Shown: piece after piece, positions 17,907-31,400 of the stretch
Numbering within the stretch: position 1 is the stretch's first letter
Layout of the letters: the number at the start of each line of letters is the position of its first letter
DNA from: Marsupella aquatica
Lineage: Eukaryota; Marchantiophyta
DNA length: 64,000 nucleotides
Direction of reading: 5' to 3'
Assembly: GCA_973895155.1 (NCBI GenBank)
Contig: OZ316891.1
Coordinates: 8,432,001-8,496,000 of the forward strand
Notes under the pieces: generated by a model
What the model saw: the letters and a program-made list of their open reading frames with translations, nothing else
Databases searched by the model: none
What the model was told of the DNA's origin: nothing
Position numbers and translations under genes: made by a program

Positions 17907-20900
17907 ATGGAATCGGAGGATGTGTTTGGCACTGTTGGTGATGATCAAGATCCAGTCAATCAAAATTATGATGGGAACAACCATAATGAGAGTCGGTCTG
18001 GTGTGGAAGTAGTTTTACCAAAGGCCTTGTGGATGGGCATGCCTGTAAAGGTGGTGGATGAGAACAAGTTGATATTTGCAGTGGCAACTATACATGTTCT
18101 AGATCCTATAGTCAAGCTTGGGGATGTCACCCTTGGGAATACACATGTGAGAATTCTGATCAACGATTTTGTCGAGGGAGCTACCATAGATCATCTGAAG
18201 CATAGAGATTGCTTAAAAGCTTGGTCGATGGACCAACTCATTGCCAAGGATGGCAACTTGTTGTCTTTCCACAACATCAGGCAAGTTCTGGGAGGGAACA
18301 CATCTCCAACAAGTGGCAAGCGGTCCTACGTCCATAAAAGTAGGAAAAGAAAGAGTCCATCTTCCCAGACATCTAGAAGAGACACATCTTTGGCACGTCA
18401 AGATGTGTTGTTGATAAACACTAAGGACTGTTGTAGTGAACATTGTTGCCAATATTTGGACCGCAACTTGGTTATGGCAATTAGGCAAAAGTGGTGGTCA
18501 AAATCTTTTGCGGAGCGCAAGGAGGAGGAAATCAAGGCTATTAAAAATACAATACACTTGGGTACTGGAGAAAGGATTCTAGCAGTGGAGGGCAAAGTAT
18601 TGTGCTTGGAGGCATGGAGAATCATTCATTCAAGAGGAAAGACTCAATTTTATGCCTTGAAGAAGACTGTGATGGCTGGAATGAACATAGGTACCCATGG
18701 TAATGCTGGAAAAAGGCGTATGTCCGAGAAAGTATCTCAAGCGTTCATGTCAATGAAAGAGATTATTGAGGAGGCAGCTGATCATCATCCAGCCAAGTTG
18801 AGAACCATGGCAGATAATACAAGGATGGTTTTGAGGGAATTGCCAACAAATCTTACTTGGGAGAATATTAGAAACAGGGTTAATGTTGTCAACCACGAGG
18901 CTGGTCTTCCTCCAATTTCCCAACCCACCTTGAGTCATCTACATCAGACGTATTTCAGGGAGTTCTCACGTCACAAAAAGGGCAACAACTTTTCAAAGTG
19001 TACAACTTGTAGTGAGTTGCTTCAACGGAAAGCAAACCTTACAGGAGCTAAGGAAGAGTTAGAGGGCCTAAGGCGTGACGAGGAGGAACATCACCAAGAC
19101 CACACACAACAAAGAATGTGCTATCATACCTGGAGATATGAGTCCATCCATCGTCCAAAGGAAGTGTTATGCCTTATTCATGATAAGATGGATCATTCAA
19201 AGACAGCTCTCCCAAGAATGCCCTTCAATCCTAAGCATGTGGATGGTGCCCAAAAGTTCTCAATTACTGTCACTGGTATCCTTACTCATGGTCATGGTCC
19301 CAAGGCCATAGCCCAATATCATGTTGGAGTGTGGCCAGGTGATGTCAACATCACTATTGGGTCAATTGATTCAATACTAAGGATGTTGGAAAACCCAATT
19401 CCAATGATCAAATCACTTGTGGAGGGGCCAGACTCGACAAGTCTTTTTAAAGACCTCCTTTTTGGGAGAGCAGATATCTTGGAGGCAAGTGTCCTTAGAG
19501 CATTTGAGGATGACATTGCCTACATCTCAAGCCTAGGTACTTTACTCACAATCCTTTAATTTATTATTATTTAATAATATAAGCTCACACACACTGACAC
19601 TCTACTTTGTGTAGTTGTTGCTCCTCCTAGCCAAGGTTTCATTAATAGGGTTTAAACCCTAAACCCTAAATTGGGGTTTAGGGTCTGACTAGGGTTTTGT
19701 TTAAAAGCATTCTGAGATTGTTACATTGTGATGCAGCACCTGAGGCACCAAAGTTCAGGCCCCTTCCACGAGTATTGAAGCTACAACTGGATAATTGTGC
19801 CTTAGACAACAAGAATAGATATATGATGGCTTATTTGTCATTGTTGACGGCAAGGGAGGTGTTTGAAGAGGTTCATCTTGGTTTTATGGTGGTTGGGCAT
19901 ACTCATGAGGACGTTGACAGTATGTTCGGGCATTTTTCAGAGTCTATGATGCATAACCCCACATACTCATTGCCTGAGTTAATGTCCTTGTTCATGAGAG
20001 CAAGGACACCCAATGCAGTCCCACATTTTCTACAGGAGGTCCCAGATTTCAAAAACTACTTAGCTCCATTCATGTTGAAGGGCCCTGAGGCATTGGTGGG
20101 GCATTTAAAACCCAGGCTGTTTAGGTTCTATGTTCGTCATGATAGTATGCCATGCTTCCAATACAAAATGAAGTCAACTGATCAGGGATGGTTACCCAAG
20201 GAAGGTATTGAAATGTGGTCATGGAAAGATGACAAAAGTCCTCACATCCCAATTGGGGTGCCCAAACGGCTACCAATGATGGAGTTGAAAATGCTTCCTG
20301 AAGTGCTGACAGGGTTGAAGAAGCATGTGTCATTCTTTGAGTTTATTCTAAAGCGAACAAAAGAGGAAGAACCAAAGCGACGTTGGACAACTCTCATCAA
20401 TTATTGGAATGACATTGTAGATACTCTACAGGGTGAGCAGGTGCAATATGAACCTGAAGGTGCACACAACTTGGAATACGGGTTTTGGCCTTTATCAATA
20501 TGGAGAGAGCACGTTCCACCAGAATATCGAAATGTGGCATGTGAGTTGGAGGCAACAGTGGATTATGTGGGACCAGCAAAAGATAAACCTCCTGAGAGTT
20601 TTAACCCTAGGGTTGATGTTGTGAAGGGCTATTATGTGTTGGTACGGCCGGACGACTCAGACCTGGATGTTTATCCCGTCCATATGGGGTTAGTTGTTAC
20701 AGATGTGGTAGAAGGACCAGTGAATGAACAAAACCTTCTTACTCATGTATGTGGCGTTGAGTGGTTTAGACCATTTATGGCAAAGAAGCAACGTGGTCAA
20801 TCAGACTGGCAGCCAAGAGAGCGGTGGGCAGATTCTTGGGATAAGAAATGGGAACGTGATCCATCTCCAATATACAAGGAAGCTGAGACAATAGATGTTT

Positions 20901-21025
20901 CCTCTGCCTTGTGGTGTTTCAAAGCACGCAAAGGACCAGTGATAGGGCTGGTAGGAATTCCAAAGAATGTTGTTGTCAAGGCAAGAGACTATCTCTTGAC
21001 ATGCATAGCAAGTGACAAATCCTAG
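17907..21025 (+). CDS. DUF7869-type transposase-like gene (two exons)
   Basis: Exons 17,907-19,536 and 19,737-21,025 are joined across a 200-nt intron (CCTAG/GTACTT, GATGCAG; phase 1), giving ISSLAPEAPKFRP at the junction. The N-terminal part repeats a DUF8039-like module (WMGMPVKVVD to CLKAWSMDQLI). A Cys-rich segment (CCSEHCC) and CTTCSELL follow. Then come IHDKMDHSKTALP, LQLDNCALDNKNRYMMAYL and HLGFMVVGHTHEDVDSMFGHFS. The last two are hallmarks of the DUF7869 family, and the three Asp-bearing motifs suit an RNase H-like DDE nuclease core. No target-site duplications or terminal inverted repeats were identified. Apart from the TGA upstream, the frame is intact. Palindromes flank it on both sides. 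Confidence 0.8.
19645..19686. repeat. Interstitial telomeric motif inside the intron
   Basis: About 40 bp contains CCCTAAACCCTAAA, then a short spacer, then GGGTTTAGGGT in the opposite sense: plant-type telomere repeats in head-to-head arrangement. It lies within the 19,537-19,736 intron of the DUF7869 gene. Confidence 0.8.
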
Positions 21026-21120
21026 ACAGTAATGAAGCATGTAGTTTAGCATACAGTTTAAAAGGCAACTCAAAATAGTAGTAGCCAGAGAACTCAAGTT
21101 TAGACAAGTCTTATCGTCTA

Positions 21121-21675
21121 AGTTAGTTAGTTGGTTAGTTTATTTAAGATATAATATTAGTTAGTGGGGCCTTAGTTTGGTGATATTAAGGCATGATATT
21201 ATTGACATTCAACATTGTAATATACAACAATCCTATTAATAAATAATAATTATAGTTACACCCTCAAGTGAACTCAACTTTCAATGATTTCTGATTTTAT
21301 ATGGTTCCATGCCTGATTGAGTCAAAGCAATAGAAACTAACTAATTAAAGGGTGATACTATAATTGTAGGTCACGCACCCTGGTGCGTGTCAATCTTTTT
21401 TGTATTCAACCCTATAGTAATTAAATAGACAAGTTAGTTAGTTGGTTAGTTTATTTAAGATATAATATTAGTTAGTGGGCCCTTAGTTTGGTGATATTAA
21501 GGCATGATATTATTGACATTCAAATAAATGTCCAGTAGACATTGTAATATACAACAATCCTATTAATTGTTGTAAAGAAACTAATTAATTAAAGGGTGGT
21601 ACTTACTATGATTGTAGGTCACGCACCCTGGTGCGTGTCAATCTTTTTTGTATTCAACCCTATAATAATTAAATA
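21121..21675. repeat. Direct repeat pair with variant palindromes, 3' of the DUF7869 gene
   Basis: Unit 1 (21,121-21,425) and unit 2 (21,432-21,675) share GTTAGTTGGTTAGTTTATTT at the start and TCACGCACCCTGGTGCGTGT near the end. The palindromes CACGCACCCTGGTGCGTG are at 21,372-21,389 and 21,620-21,637. Their arms (CACGCACC/GGTGCGTG) differ from the CGCGAC type but keep the CACGC start and the position after GTAGG. Confidence 0.85.
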
Positions 21676-21699
21676 GACAATTGAAACAATGAATGATAG

Positions 21700-24600
21700 T
21701 TTAATTAAGGATTTGTGCATGGATCAAAAGGTACTTGATGTCATTTAATGATGCATTGTTATAAAGATCTTGTAATAAAACATTTGAAATTTTTGACTAT
21801 CCCATTAAATGTTAAAAAGGTTGATCATTCATTAATTAATAATATTTAGATAAAATTAGAATTAATCTAATACTTCACTATTCCTTAAATTGGGGTTGTG
21901 AGTCCCTCGGTTCTATACACTCGCGAGGTCAGTTGCAGAAAGAGACAATTGAAACGATGTGAGAAATTAGAATTCCGTCATCCACAGCCGCTTCTCATTT
22001 GCTGACGCGAGTTGTAGAAACTTTGGTCTTGAATAGTGGAAAGACACTGAACCGTCTAGTGACACTCTTCTCTGATAGGTACCCGGCCGCAACGAATGCA
22101 TGCCTTTTCCTGTACCGTAAACCCGTCGAGGTGACGGCTGCTTTTGGAAAAGCATCTATAACTTGAGATTAATTCAGAAGGTGCAATTCGTCCGGAATCC
22201 AACGTCAAGGAAATGTGTCGACAGTAAGTCTTGGACAAAATTTCCACATTCCAACGTCACTGTCCCCAATGTGTTGTGACTACTTAATTACCCTAATAAG
22301 AGAATGTTCAGCGTTCCTACACATCCTCCTAAGTCTCTGGAAATCGTCAACGCTACCAGATCGAAGCACTATGCAGTAGACTGCAGTCCTAGCTTGTCGG
22401 TACTTCTCAAGTGGAATGTACCTTCAGAGAATTTCTCAGATGTTGCAGATTGAAGGAGTGCCTCTCATAATACACTATACTAAAATGAGAAGATAATTCT
22501 AACTTGGAAACAGTTCGAGTGCTACGATCGACCGACCCCTAAGACTTGTCTGCGTTTAACTCAATATCCTCCCTGGCTGTCAATCATGTCCGGCATTGCG
22601 CTAGGCTGACGTTAAGTGAAGAATATTCAGTGCAGCTCACTCAGGGTTTCGAATGATTGTACAGTATTCACTTCAGCTCCGGGTTTCGACATTTAGGAAA
22701 TAAATTAAACTTCTTGGACCCTTAGACTGATCTCAAGACCAGCAGAAATCTTTGCCCATAGCTTGTTCACATGATGCTAGCTACTCTACATGGCAAACGC
22801 TGCAAGGGATTGGGATTCCGTCAGGCCGGGAGAAGTACCTTCCTCTCTCGAAGAACGCATAAATGAACACAAAAAATACTAGAGTGGTGCCAATTGAGCT
22901 ACTCAGTCGGATACTCATGCTAATCTTGGAGAATTCAAATTAGAGAACGTTTCCAGCGGCCTGTAGGTAGTAAGAGCAGTGCTTGTGGGCCTACTCGATC
23001 CGGACCCGTCTAGCTTCTAGATTCAAGTGCAAGAAGCTGCTCCTGCTCTGCGATGTACGTACCCAGCTTAATCGTCAACAAACTCACGAATGATGCCTTT
23101 CATGCAGCCAACCGTGTACTAGATTCTGAGGCTTCCATTCAATACACACATCTCAGCGACCTAGCCTAGTTCATGAAACTAGCCCTGACTACATGTCCTT
23201 TGAACCTTAATAGAGTTGAGTACAATAAAGTGTTAAGAAAATATATTCCCTACTGTAATAAAAATAAATAATCCCGACTACCCTTGCTTTGAACCTGAAC
23301 AGAGTTGCCGACAATAAAGTGTCAACAAAAAATAATCCCTAGTGTAATAAAAATAATGTATCAATAAACAAAAGGAAGCCTCACTTGAAAGATTTCTCCA
23401 GCATACAAAGTTTCATGGCTAAAAATTAGTGGCATGGATAAGGAAACTAAACCAGCTGAAAATTAAAACAAATTGCACAGACTGCAATACCAAACACTTA
23501 CAGTTTGTTTATGCCTCTATCCGCATTTCCTCTGGGTTGTACTTGCTTGTTATGTTCCATTCTTCCTTTGATAATTTGTAAGAAAAGAGATTGTTATGGT
23601 TTTGTTTTTATTACAATCACGGGTCCATCAACTGTATTCTTGCCACCGTAGTGTCGAGGAAAAAGCTATTGAGATCGGGCCGGCCAGGCATGACAGTGAT
23701 GGAGTCAAACCTTGAAAACTATGTCTTGCTCACAATTTCTGTTGAAAACGTACAATGCAAGAAGGACCAACCGTAGAGAGACCGCCATGGTTCCTGATGG
23801 AAAGCAAACGTGCGGTCAAGTGCATTGATCTCTGATCTCAAAGCTTAACTTGCATCGTAAGCTTAAAAGCTTAACTTACATCGTAAGCTTTGAGATGAAT
23901 ACACTCCTTAACTCCTGGACCACAAGGACCAAGTTGGAAATTTCTACCGCGTAAAGTATTTGGAGTCCAACTGAACATCAAAGCTCTGGATCCATGTACA
24001 CTCTCTCTAAGTGCACTTGTTAAGTACAAAACCTGGCTAACTGCAGTGCGTCCCATTGTTCCCCCTGTTTCAAGACAATTTTGCAAAGAGCAAAGAGGGC
24101 TCTATTAAACGACAGATATGTAAGTGCGAACTCTTTATAAGAGTTTATGCACGCTTGTGTGTAGCACACAATTTGATAGATCCGACTCAACCGCATAAAT
24201 TTAGATACTCTTGCTCACAGTTTTGCTAAACAACATTCAAGCTATAAGTTTGCTGAACTGATGATTGCAAGTTTTGGTTCATTCTCCGATTGACCATGTC
24301 CCTCCAGCCGACACTCCATCCCATTTTTTAGAGTTCTCTACAACGAAATGATGAAGGTTTAGGTCTTTAAGGGCCTTATTAGGCTTACATGGTAAATGGA
24401 ACTAAGAATAGATTGCTCAATGCTAAAAACCAAAACAAACCTCAATTTCACTAGGCATGACATATTTTGTACACACCACCTCAAGATATTAGGGCACCTT
24501 TCTACCCAAAGGCTGTGCTTGGATTTCTAATTGCATAGATGAAGTAACTCTACTTTGAACGAGTGAAGTCTTTGCAAAGTGACTTGAAGTTCTTTGCAAA

Positions 24601-25300
24601 GTGACTTTGCAATATGCAAGGGCACTATTGCAGAATCCTGTTTTTCAAAGAGCATAGCTCTTGTTACAAGTAGTGCGGCATTCCCATAGATTTTGGTTTG
24701 TGTCTCTTTATACTGTAACAGGCACAAAGCAAGAGTGCTTCCTTGCCAGTACTGCAAACTGAAATGAATGTAAACAGTTCATGGCAACATATTTTACCTT
24801 CACCGTCCATTTGCAACCCATTTCTATCATAATCAGGTGTCAAGACGTCCATGTCACAGTCCATGGGATTGTCAGGGACAACACCCCGGTCCATCCAGGC
24901 TTTGACTCTGCCCAGTGCACATTGAGACCGCGTGTTAAATGTACATCAGTCTTATAACCATAACATAAACCAAGATACATGTCATTCAAATCACTTTGAT
25001 TGTAGATTTGTTTATGTTCTGGTGGACAAGGGGCAATAACTTGACATAGATTTTACACATAGTCACATTGAGGGCGTAAATACAAGTTTCCCAACTGTTT
25101 GCACTTATGACGTAGTGCAAACCCTAGGTAAGTGCACACAGGGAGGTTTGATCTTGGGAGTGTGCACTTAGAGGGAGACGACGGTAAGGTGAACGTGGAT
25201 TGTGTATTAGAACCCTCAAGACTCCCGTTGTTCTCGAAGAGATGGACTCTTCTGCGTGACATTCGGTAAACCCTCGTAACAATTCGTTGGGAGTTGCATT
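21700..25300. other. No gene seen; spacer before the IleRS gene
   Basis: AT-rich at first, then mixed composition. Short open frames occur on both strands (for example 21,967-22,247 minus and 24,664-24,894 minus) without recognisable domains or splice structure. A short duplication (AAGCTTAACTTGCATCGTAAGC and its near copy) lies at about 23,841-23,888. Part of 21,900-23,200 could be a decayed gene, but I cannot support it. Confidence 0.4.
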
Positions 25301-25402
25301 ATTGATAGGTCTTGGAGCAGAAGAACTGAGAAGGCTGGCTGCTGCTCAGGAAGAGCGAGGCAGCGGCCGCAGAACGAGCAACAGGAGAGAGGCTGGTTCG
25401 AG

Positions 25403-28400
25403 ATGGAGGAAGTGGTGGAAGGCAAGGACTACTCCTTCCCCAAGGAGGAGGAGAAAATCATGCAGTTCTGGGAGCGAGTGGATGCGTTCAAGACGCAGCT
25501 GAAATTGAGCGAGGGCCGCCCGGAGTACATCTTCTATGACGGCCCTCCCTTCGCTACCGGACTGCCGCATTATGGCCACATTCTAGCCGGCACCATCAAG
25601 GACGCCGTCACCAGGTTCCAGAGCGCTAACGGGTTTCATGTCACTCGCCGGTTCGGCTGGGACACTCATGGACTCCCCGTGGAGTACGAAATTGATCAGA
25701 AGCTCGGAATTCGGACTCGAGATCAGGTGCTGGCCATGGGAATTGATAAGTACAACGATGAATGTCTGGCAATTGTCATGCGCTACAGGGAGGAATGGAG
25801 GTCGGTTGTCTCCAGAGTGGGCCGCTGGATTGATTTTGATAATGACTACAAAACCCTGGATCCGGAGTACATGGAGAGTGTTTGGTGGGTTTTCAAAGAA
25901 CTCCATAAGAAGGGTCTTATTTACCGAGGCTTTAAGGTAAACGTCCAGATTATCGCTTACACAGGAGTACTGCACCTTTTGAAGGTCCACTTATCATGTT
26001 TTTGTGACTGGGTTTAGCCCTGTTGACGATTCTCTGGAGAGTGCATCGGTTGACGCAGAGGGGTTTATGAGCTGGATTCCGCGTGCAATTTTTTTCTTCC
26101 CTCTATTGGTTTTTTTAATGTAGATCGTGTAGATGATAAGGACTTCCTACCTGGATGGAGCTAGGTCGAGACCTGGGTTGCAATGTCTTTTCTGTGAGGC
26201 ACATCAATCTGGTAGTTCATTTCTGTTACCCTAGGTTCAGCCATTAGTAGTGCAGACCATTTGGAAGATGAGAGAGTTAGATCTCCAAGTTAGCTTGTCT
26301 CTTCAACTCGCTGCGCACTTGCTGTGGCTTGTAAGTTTGTTAAAATCGTTCTACAATGCTTGTCCCATGGCCCATTTTTGTCACCCTAGGTTTTACATAA
26401 TTAATTCATTCATTGGCTAAATCTTGGAGGCTATATGTTGAAAGTATGATAAGAGCGTTGGAGGATCTGCGAAAGAACGATGCCCATTGATCCTATTTTA
26501 CTTCATTGGGGTTTTTCAGGTGATGCCATACAGTACAGGTTGCAACACTGCAATCTCGAACTTCGAAGCTGGTCTCAACTTCAAGGTATTGGCTTTGACC
26601 TCATTAAGGTGTTGCGTCCCCATAAGATGGAGCTTATGCAGCTAAATTTACGGAAGTGTTTCCGTTTGGTGTCGAATTCGGCGTTCTGTAGAAGCTTCAC
26701 TTTCCAGAGATTGAATTTGGTCTCTGATGCGCAGGATGTTTCGGATCCAGCAGTAATGGTAGCATTCCCTGTAGAGGGAGATGAGGACGGGGCAGCTTTA
26801 GTAGCGTGGACGACGACCCCGTGGACGCTGCCCAGCAATCTGGCTTTGTGTGTTAATGGAGACCTCACTTATGTAAAGGTGAGTGCTTGTTGTCATGTAT
26901 TGCGGGGAACAACGCAATTTGGGAATCTAGGATAACATAAAGGGGTTGGTGAAGGACGAAATTATAGGGCTCTTGTTAGGCTCTTTTTTCTTCCATTGTT
27001 GTTGACATTTTTGTCTAGAGTCTGTGAACTTTGCGACACCTGTTTTCTGGTCCACCGATAACTTTTCGCTCAACTCGGCCTGAGAATTCGTTTGTACAAA
27101 TCTTTTCAGTATTTTCTGGTCCATCCGGTGATCTCTTATTTGCTGAACTACAGGTCAAGAGCAAAGCAACAGGGGCTGTATATATCGTAGCAGAGTCCCG
27201 ACTATCTCAGCTCCCTAGTCCCAAGAAAGCGAAGACAGAGACTCCCAAGGCCGCAGGCGCGAAAAGCACTGAAACAAATACTAAGGGACCAGCGAAGAAA
27301 GGAGATAAGAAAGGAGACAAAAAGGGTCACAAAGAGGAAGGAGTCCCTGCTGAAGTCGACACCAGCGCCTATGATGTTTTGTCCAGATTCAAAGGGGTTG
27401 ACCTTGTGGGCAAGAAGTGAGTAATAATGAACTTCTTTGATCGCCAACTTGAGCTTCTTTCATTGTCCCCACTATCAGTCCAAAGGAAGTGCTTGAAGGA
27501 AATCGATTGGATGCCCCCAAGGCCTCAGAATTCATTTTGTTCCGGGTTGAACTATCTCTGATGGGAATATCTTGTTGATGTGGGCAGGTATACACCTCTG
27601 TTTGATTATTATCTCTCGTACTCAAAGGAGGCTTTCAGGGTTGTGGCAGATAGTTATGTCACAGATGATGCTGGTACTGGAGTTGTCCACCAGGCTCCTG
27701 CTTTTGGGGAGGATGATTATCGTGTTACCTTAGCCGCCGGTATCATACAAAAGGTGGCCAACTGTCCATTTTCATCTTCGAGGTGCAGGTTGCGTCTTTC
27801 ATTGTCATAAATTGACTGTTATGTTCATCTGCTATGTTTCAGGGTGCAGAGCTCCCCAATCCAGTTGATGGAAGTGGGCTTTTCACAGAGAATATCACCG
27901 AATTCAAGGGCCGTTATGTTAAGGAGGCCGATAAAGACATCATAGCCATGGTCAAGGTACTTCATTTCCATTTCCTTTCACCTTCCCACGCATGCTTACA
28001 TGAAGTTTAATCTCTGATGCTGTGATACTGGTTTACGGTTCCTGACATGGCAAATGGGTAAGCTCGTTCGCCGTTCACAATCCTGGATGTTTTCGTTGTA
28101 CAAGTTGGCTCGTATGATTGTTTCTAAGCCATGGAATGGCAGGCTAAAGGGAGGTTAGTGAGCTCAGGCAGCATTATGCATTCCTACCCGTTCTGCTGGC
28201 GGTCTGATACTCCTCTGCTTTACAAGGCTGTTCCTAGTTGGTGAGTTAATCTTCTTCACTTGAACAGTACACAGGCGTAGGTTCTCTTCACTTGTAGCCA
28301 TGCAGAGTAGACTTACGTTTCTCTTGCAGTTTTCCTTTTTCTGCTTATCGTCCAGGGATTCACCGTTGACTGATCCGCTGACTTGTCTTGAAGGTTTGTA

Positions 28401-31400
28401 GCAGTCGAAACATTCAAAGATAAGCTAGTGGAGAACAACAAACTGACTTATTGGGTCCCAGATAATGTGAAAGTAAGAAAATTAATACCTGCGTCCTACG
28501 TTTTGGCCTGTTTGTCATGTGCACGTTGTTTTTGTGTGATGTCATTCTGTTATGCTCAAAAGCTTTGAAGACTTGCCACGAGTGCAGTTAGAGCAATCTG
28601 ATTGACTACCAACAAATTAGTAAGAGTTTGTTTTTTAACTTTTCAGGAGAAGCGTTTTCACAACTGGCTGGAGAATGCACGAGATTGGGCAATTAGTCGC
28701 AGCCGATTTTGGGGGACACCATTACCAATTTGGATGAGTGAGGATGAGGAGGAGATGGTCGTCATTGGGTCAGTGAAGGAGCTCGAGGAGCTCTCTGGAT
28801 TCAAGGTTTGACTTGCATTCTCTGTCCACAAAGCAATCATCCTCTTCTGCATTGTAGTGTGGTTCTCACAGAAAGGAGGAGGACGTACCTATCCCTCTTT
28901 GACTCGCACGGTTTGTAACATGCTAGTGTAAAATAATCAGAAATTCAGCTGTGATTGTTGCTGGGGGTGACTTTCAAACATTGATTGAGAGAGGTTGGCC
29001 TAGTGAGTTAACCGACCAGATATGGAAGAGATATCAAAGCTTCTAATTTGAGATTCGATTGTCAATTACACAGGCAACAAATCTACATCGACAATATATT
29101 GATCATGTCACCATTCCTTCGAAGCGAGGCCCACAATACGGGGTTCTGAAGCGAATTGAAGATGTGAGTATCAAGTGCTCTGGAGTATTGCAGATTTCGC
29201 TATTGTTTCCATTGCTTTACCAGCCCATCTCAATGAACCATGTGACAACCGCTTGGATAATTTCATGATAGAAAAATTTGACAATTTGACGACCTCTAAT
29301 TTAATGTAACGGTCTTGTAGGTGTTTGACTGCTGGTTTGAGAGTGGTTCTATGCCATATGGTCAGATACATTATCCGTTTGAAAATCAAGATTTATTCGA
29401 AAAGAATTTCCCCGGAGATTTTGTTGCCGAGGGTCTCGATCAGACTCGTGGATGGTGGGCTATTTTACCCTTTCTTGCCACATCGTTTTATACTTGCTAG
29501 ATAGACCGTGAGACCAATTAATGTGCAAAGCTGGTAGCTCCATATCATTCTATTGGATCCAGTCCGTTGAATGCTGCATTGCAACCATCAGTCTGTATGG
29601 CTTCCAGGACCAGTTTCAAGGATGCTACGTGTTTCCCTCTTTTCAGGTTTTATACTCTGATGGTGTTATCAACCGCATTATTTGACAAGCCTGCATTCAA
29701 AAACTTGGTGTGTAATGGCCTGGTTCTGGCTGAAGATGGAAAGAAAATGTCAAAACGGCTGCGGAATTATCCAGCCGTGAGTGAAGTGGTCAATGAATAT
29801 GGTGCTGTAAGTATCACCTCACTTTAGGTTTTAAGTAAATATTTATTATTTTTGCCCTGAGCTTTTTTTTCTTTTTTCCTCTCATATGGATTCAAGACTC
29901 CATCAGGGTTCGGTTGAACTGTGTTCCACACTAAATGATCTTCAATAGCAGAATTTCAAACTTTTCTTGACTTTTGTGATGAAATCAGTTTCGAGAACCT
30001 TCGTTCACGAAGTAGATTAATAGTTTAAATTATCTATATGTGGAACTTTAGGAATCTTTATCAACTATTGTACATTCATTCCCTACTGTAATGAGTGGAT
30101 CTTGAATGGATTACTGGAGGACTGATACAAAGCTGGATCCTTCTGCGATGGACGCAAGTTTTTCTGTTCATGTTATCTCCGTGGCATGCGCAGGATGCGT
30201 TGAGATTGTACATGATCAATTCGCCAGTTGTACGAGGAGAACCTTTGCGGTTCAGGAAAGAGGGTGTGTTTGCGGTGGTAAGCTCAGACTCTTGACATTG
30301 GATCTGCGTAGTTTGGTGGGTTACCTTTGTTTATATATTTATGTGAGGTGTCACACCTTCACTCAATGGTATTAGTTTCCGTACAGAAGGGCATGAAATT
30401 GTCTGTTTTGGCCTCTTGATCAAAGATATTTCTGTTAAACTTGGTCTCTTCATCAGCGTTTGATGGTAGGATTAGATCTCAGAAGAATGACTTCGGATCA
30501 CCAAGTCAGGAATCTTAACACTGTCTTGTAAATGATATGCAGGTGAAGGATGTCTTTCTACCGTGGTACAATGCCTACCGGTTTTTGGTTCAAAATGCTT
30601 TGAGGCTGCAAGCAGAAGGTCTCGCACAGTTTATTCCTCTGGAGCAAAGTTCTCTTCAAACGTCGACCAATGTTCTCGACAGATGGATCAATTCTGCCAG
30701 TCAGAGCTTGGTAAAATTTGTGCGGCACGAAATGGAAGCATATAGACTCTACACTGTACGTATCTCTTGATCTTCTTCTCAGGCTGCAGAGTCTTATGAC
30801 TTCGGTTTTCCTCTACAAAACTGGGTGCGGGGAAGCCTTTTGTTGTGCAATTGAACAGATAGACGATTACAGTAGAAGGGGGAGTTCACGTCACTGCCAC
30901 TTTTTATGAGGTCAATTGTGATTTCCGAGTGGCGTTTTATTTTTCAGGTTGTGCCCTATCTGCTGAAATTTATTGATAGTCTGACAAACATTTATGTGCG
31001 GTTCAATCGGAAAAGACTGAAAGGTCGCACGGGCGAGGAGGACAGCCGTGTTGCACTCTCGACCCTATACTATGTATGGTCAGCTTATCCCTTCCAAGAC
31101 TAGTTGAATATTTTTGGTGCTTGCTACTACCATTATCTCTGCTGATCCCTTATGAAGTCCATCATTTGGATTTATTTGAGAGCTGGATCGTTTTTTGACA
31201 ACATACCTGCCGTAGTTCACTATGGCCTGTTGAAGTTGGAAGGATTTGTACCATCTGCACATGATTACTCTTGAAATGGAAGTGTTGGATGAAATTGGCA
31301 AACTCGACCTTAATATCCATTTGTCTGCGACTCGTACTAAGACTTGCTCCTCTCTGCGCCTCAGGTGTTGCTTACCGCATGCAAGGCAATGGTTCCATTT

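Noticed and set aside
360-21700. Integrated giant-virus segment as the firm explanation
   Set aside because: Possible, but no capsid, polymerase or packaging gene is visible; left as one alternative for the chain rather than a call.
21967-22247. Minus-strand frames resembling leucine-rich-repeat text
   Set aside because: Too short, with no repeat periodicity that can be shown and no continuation on either side.
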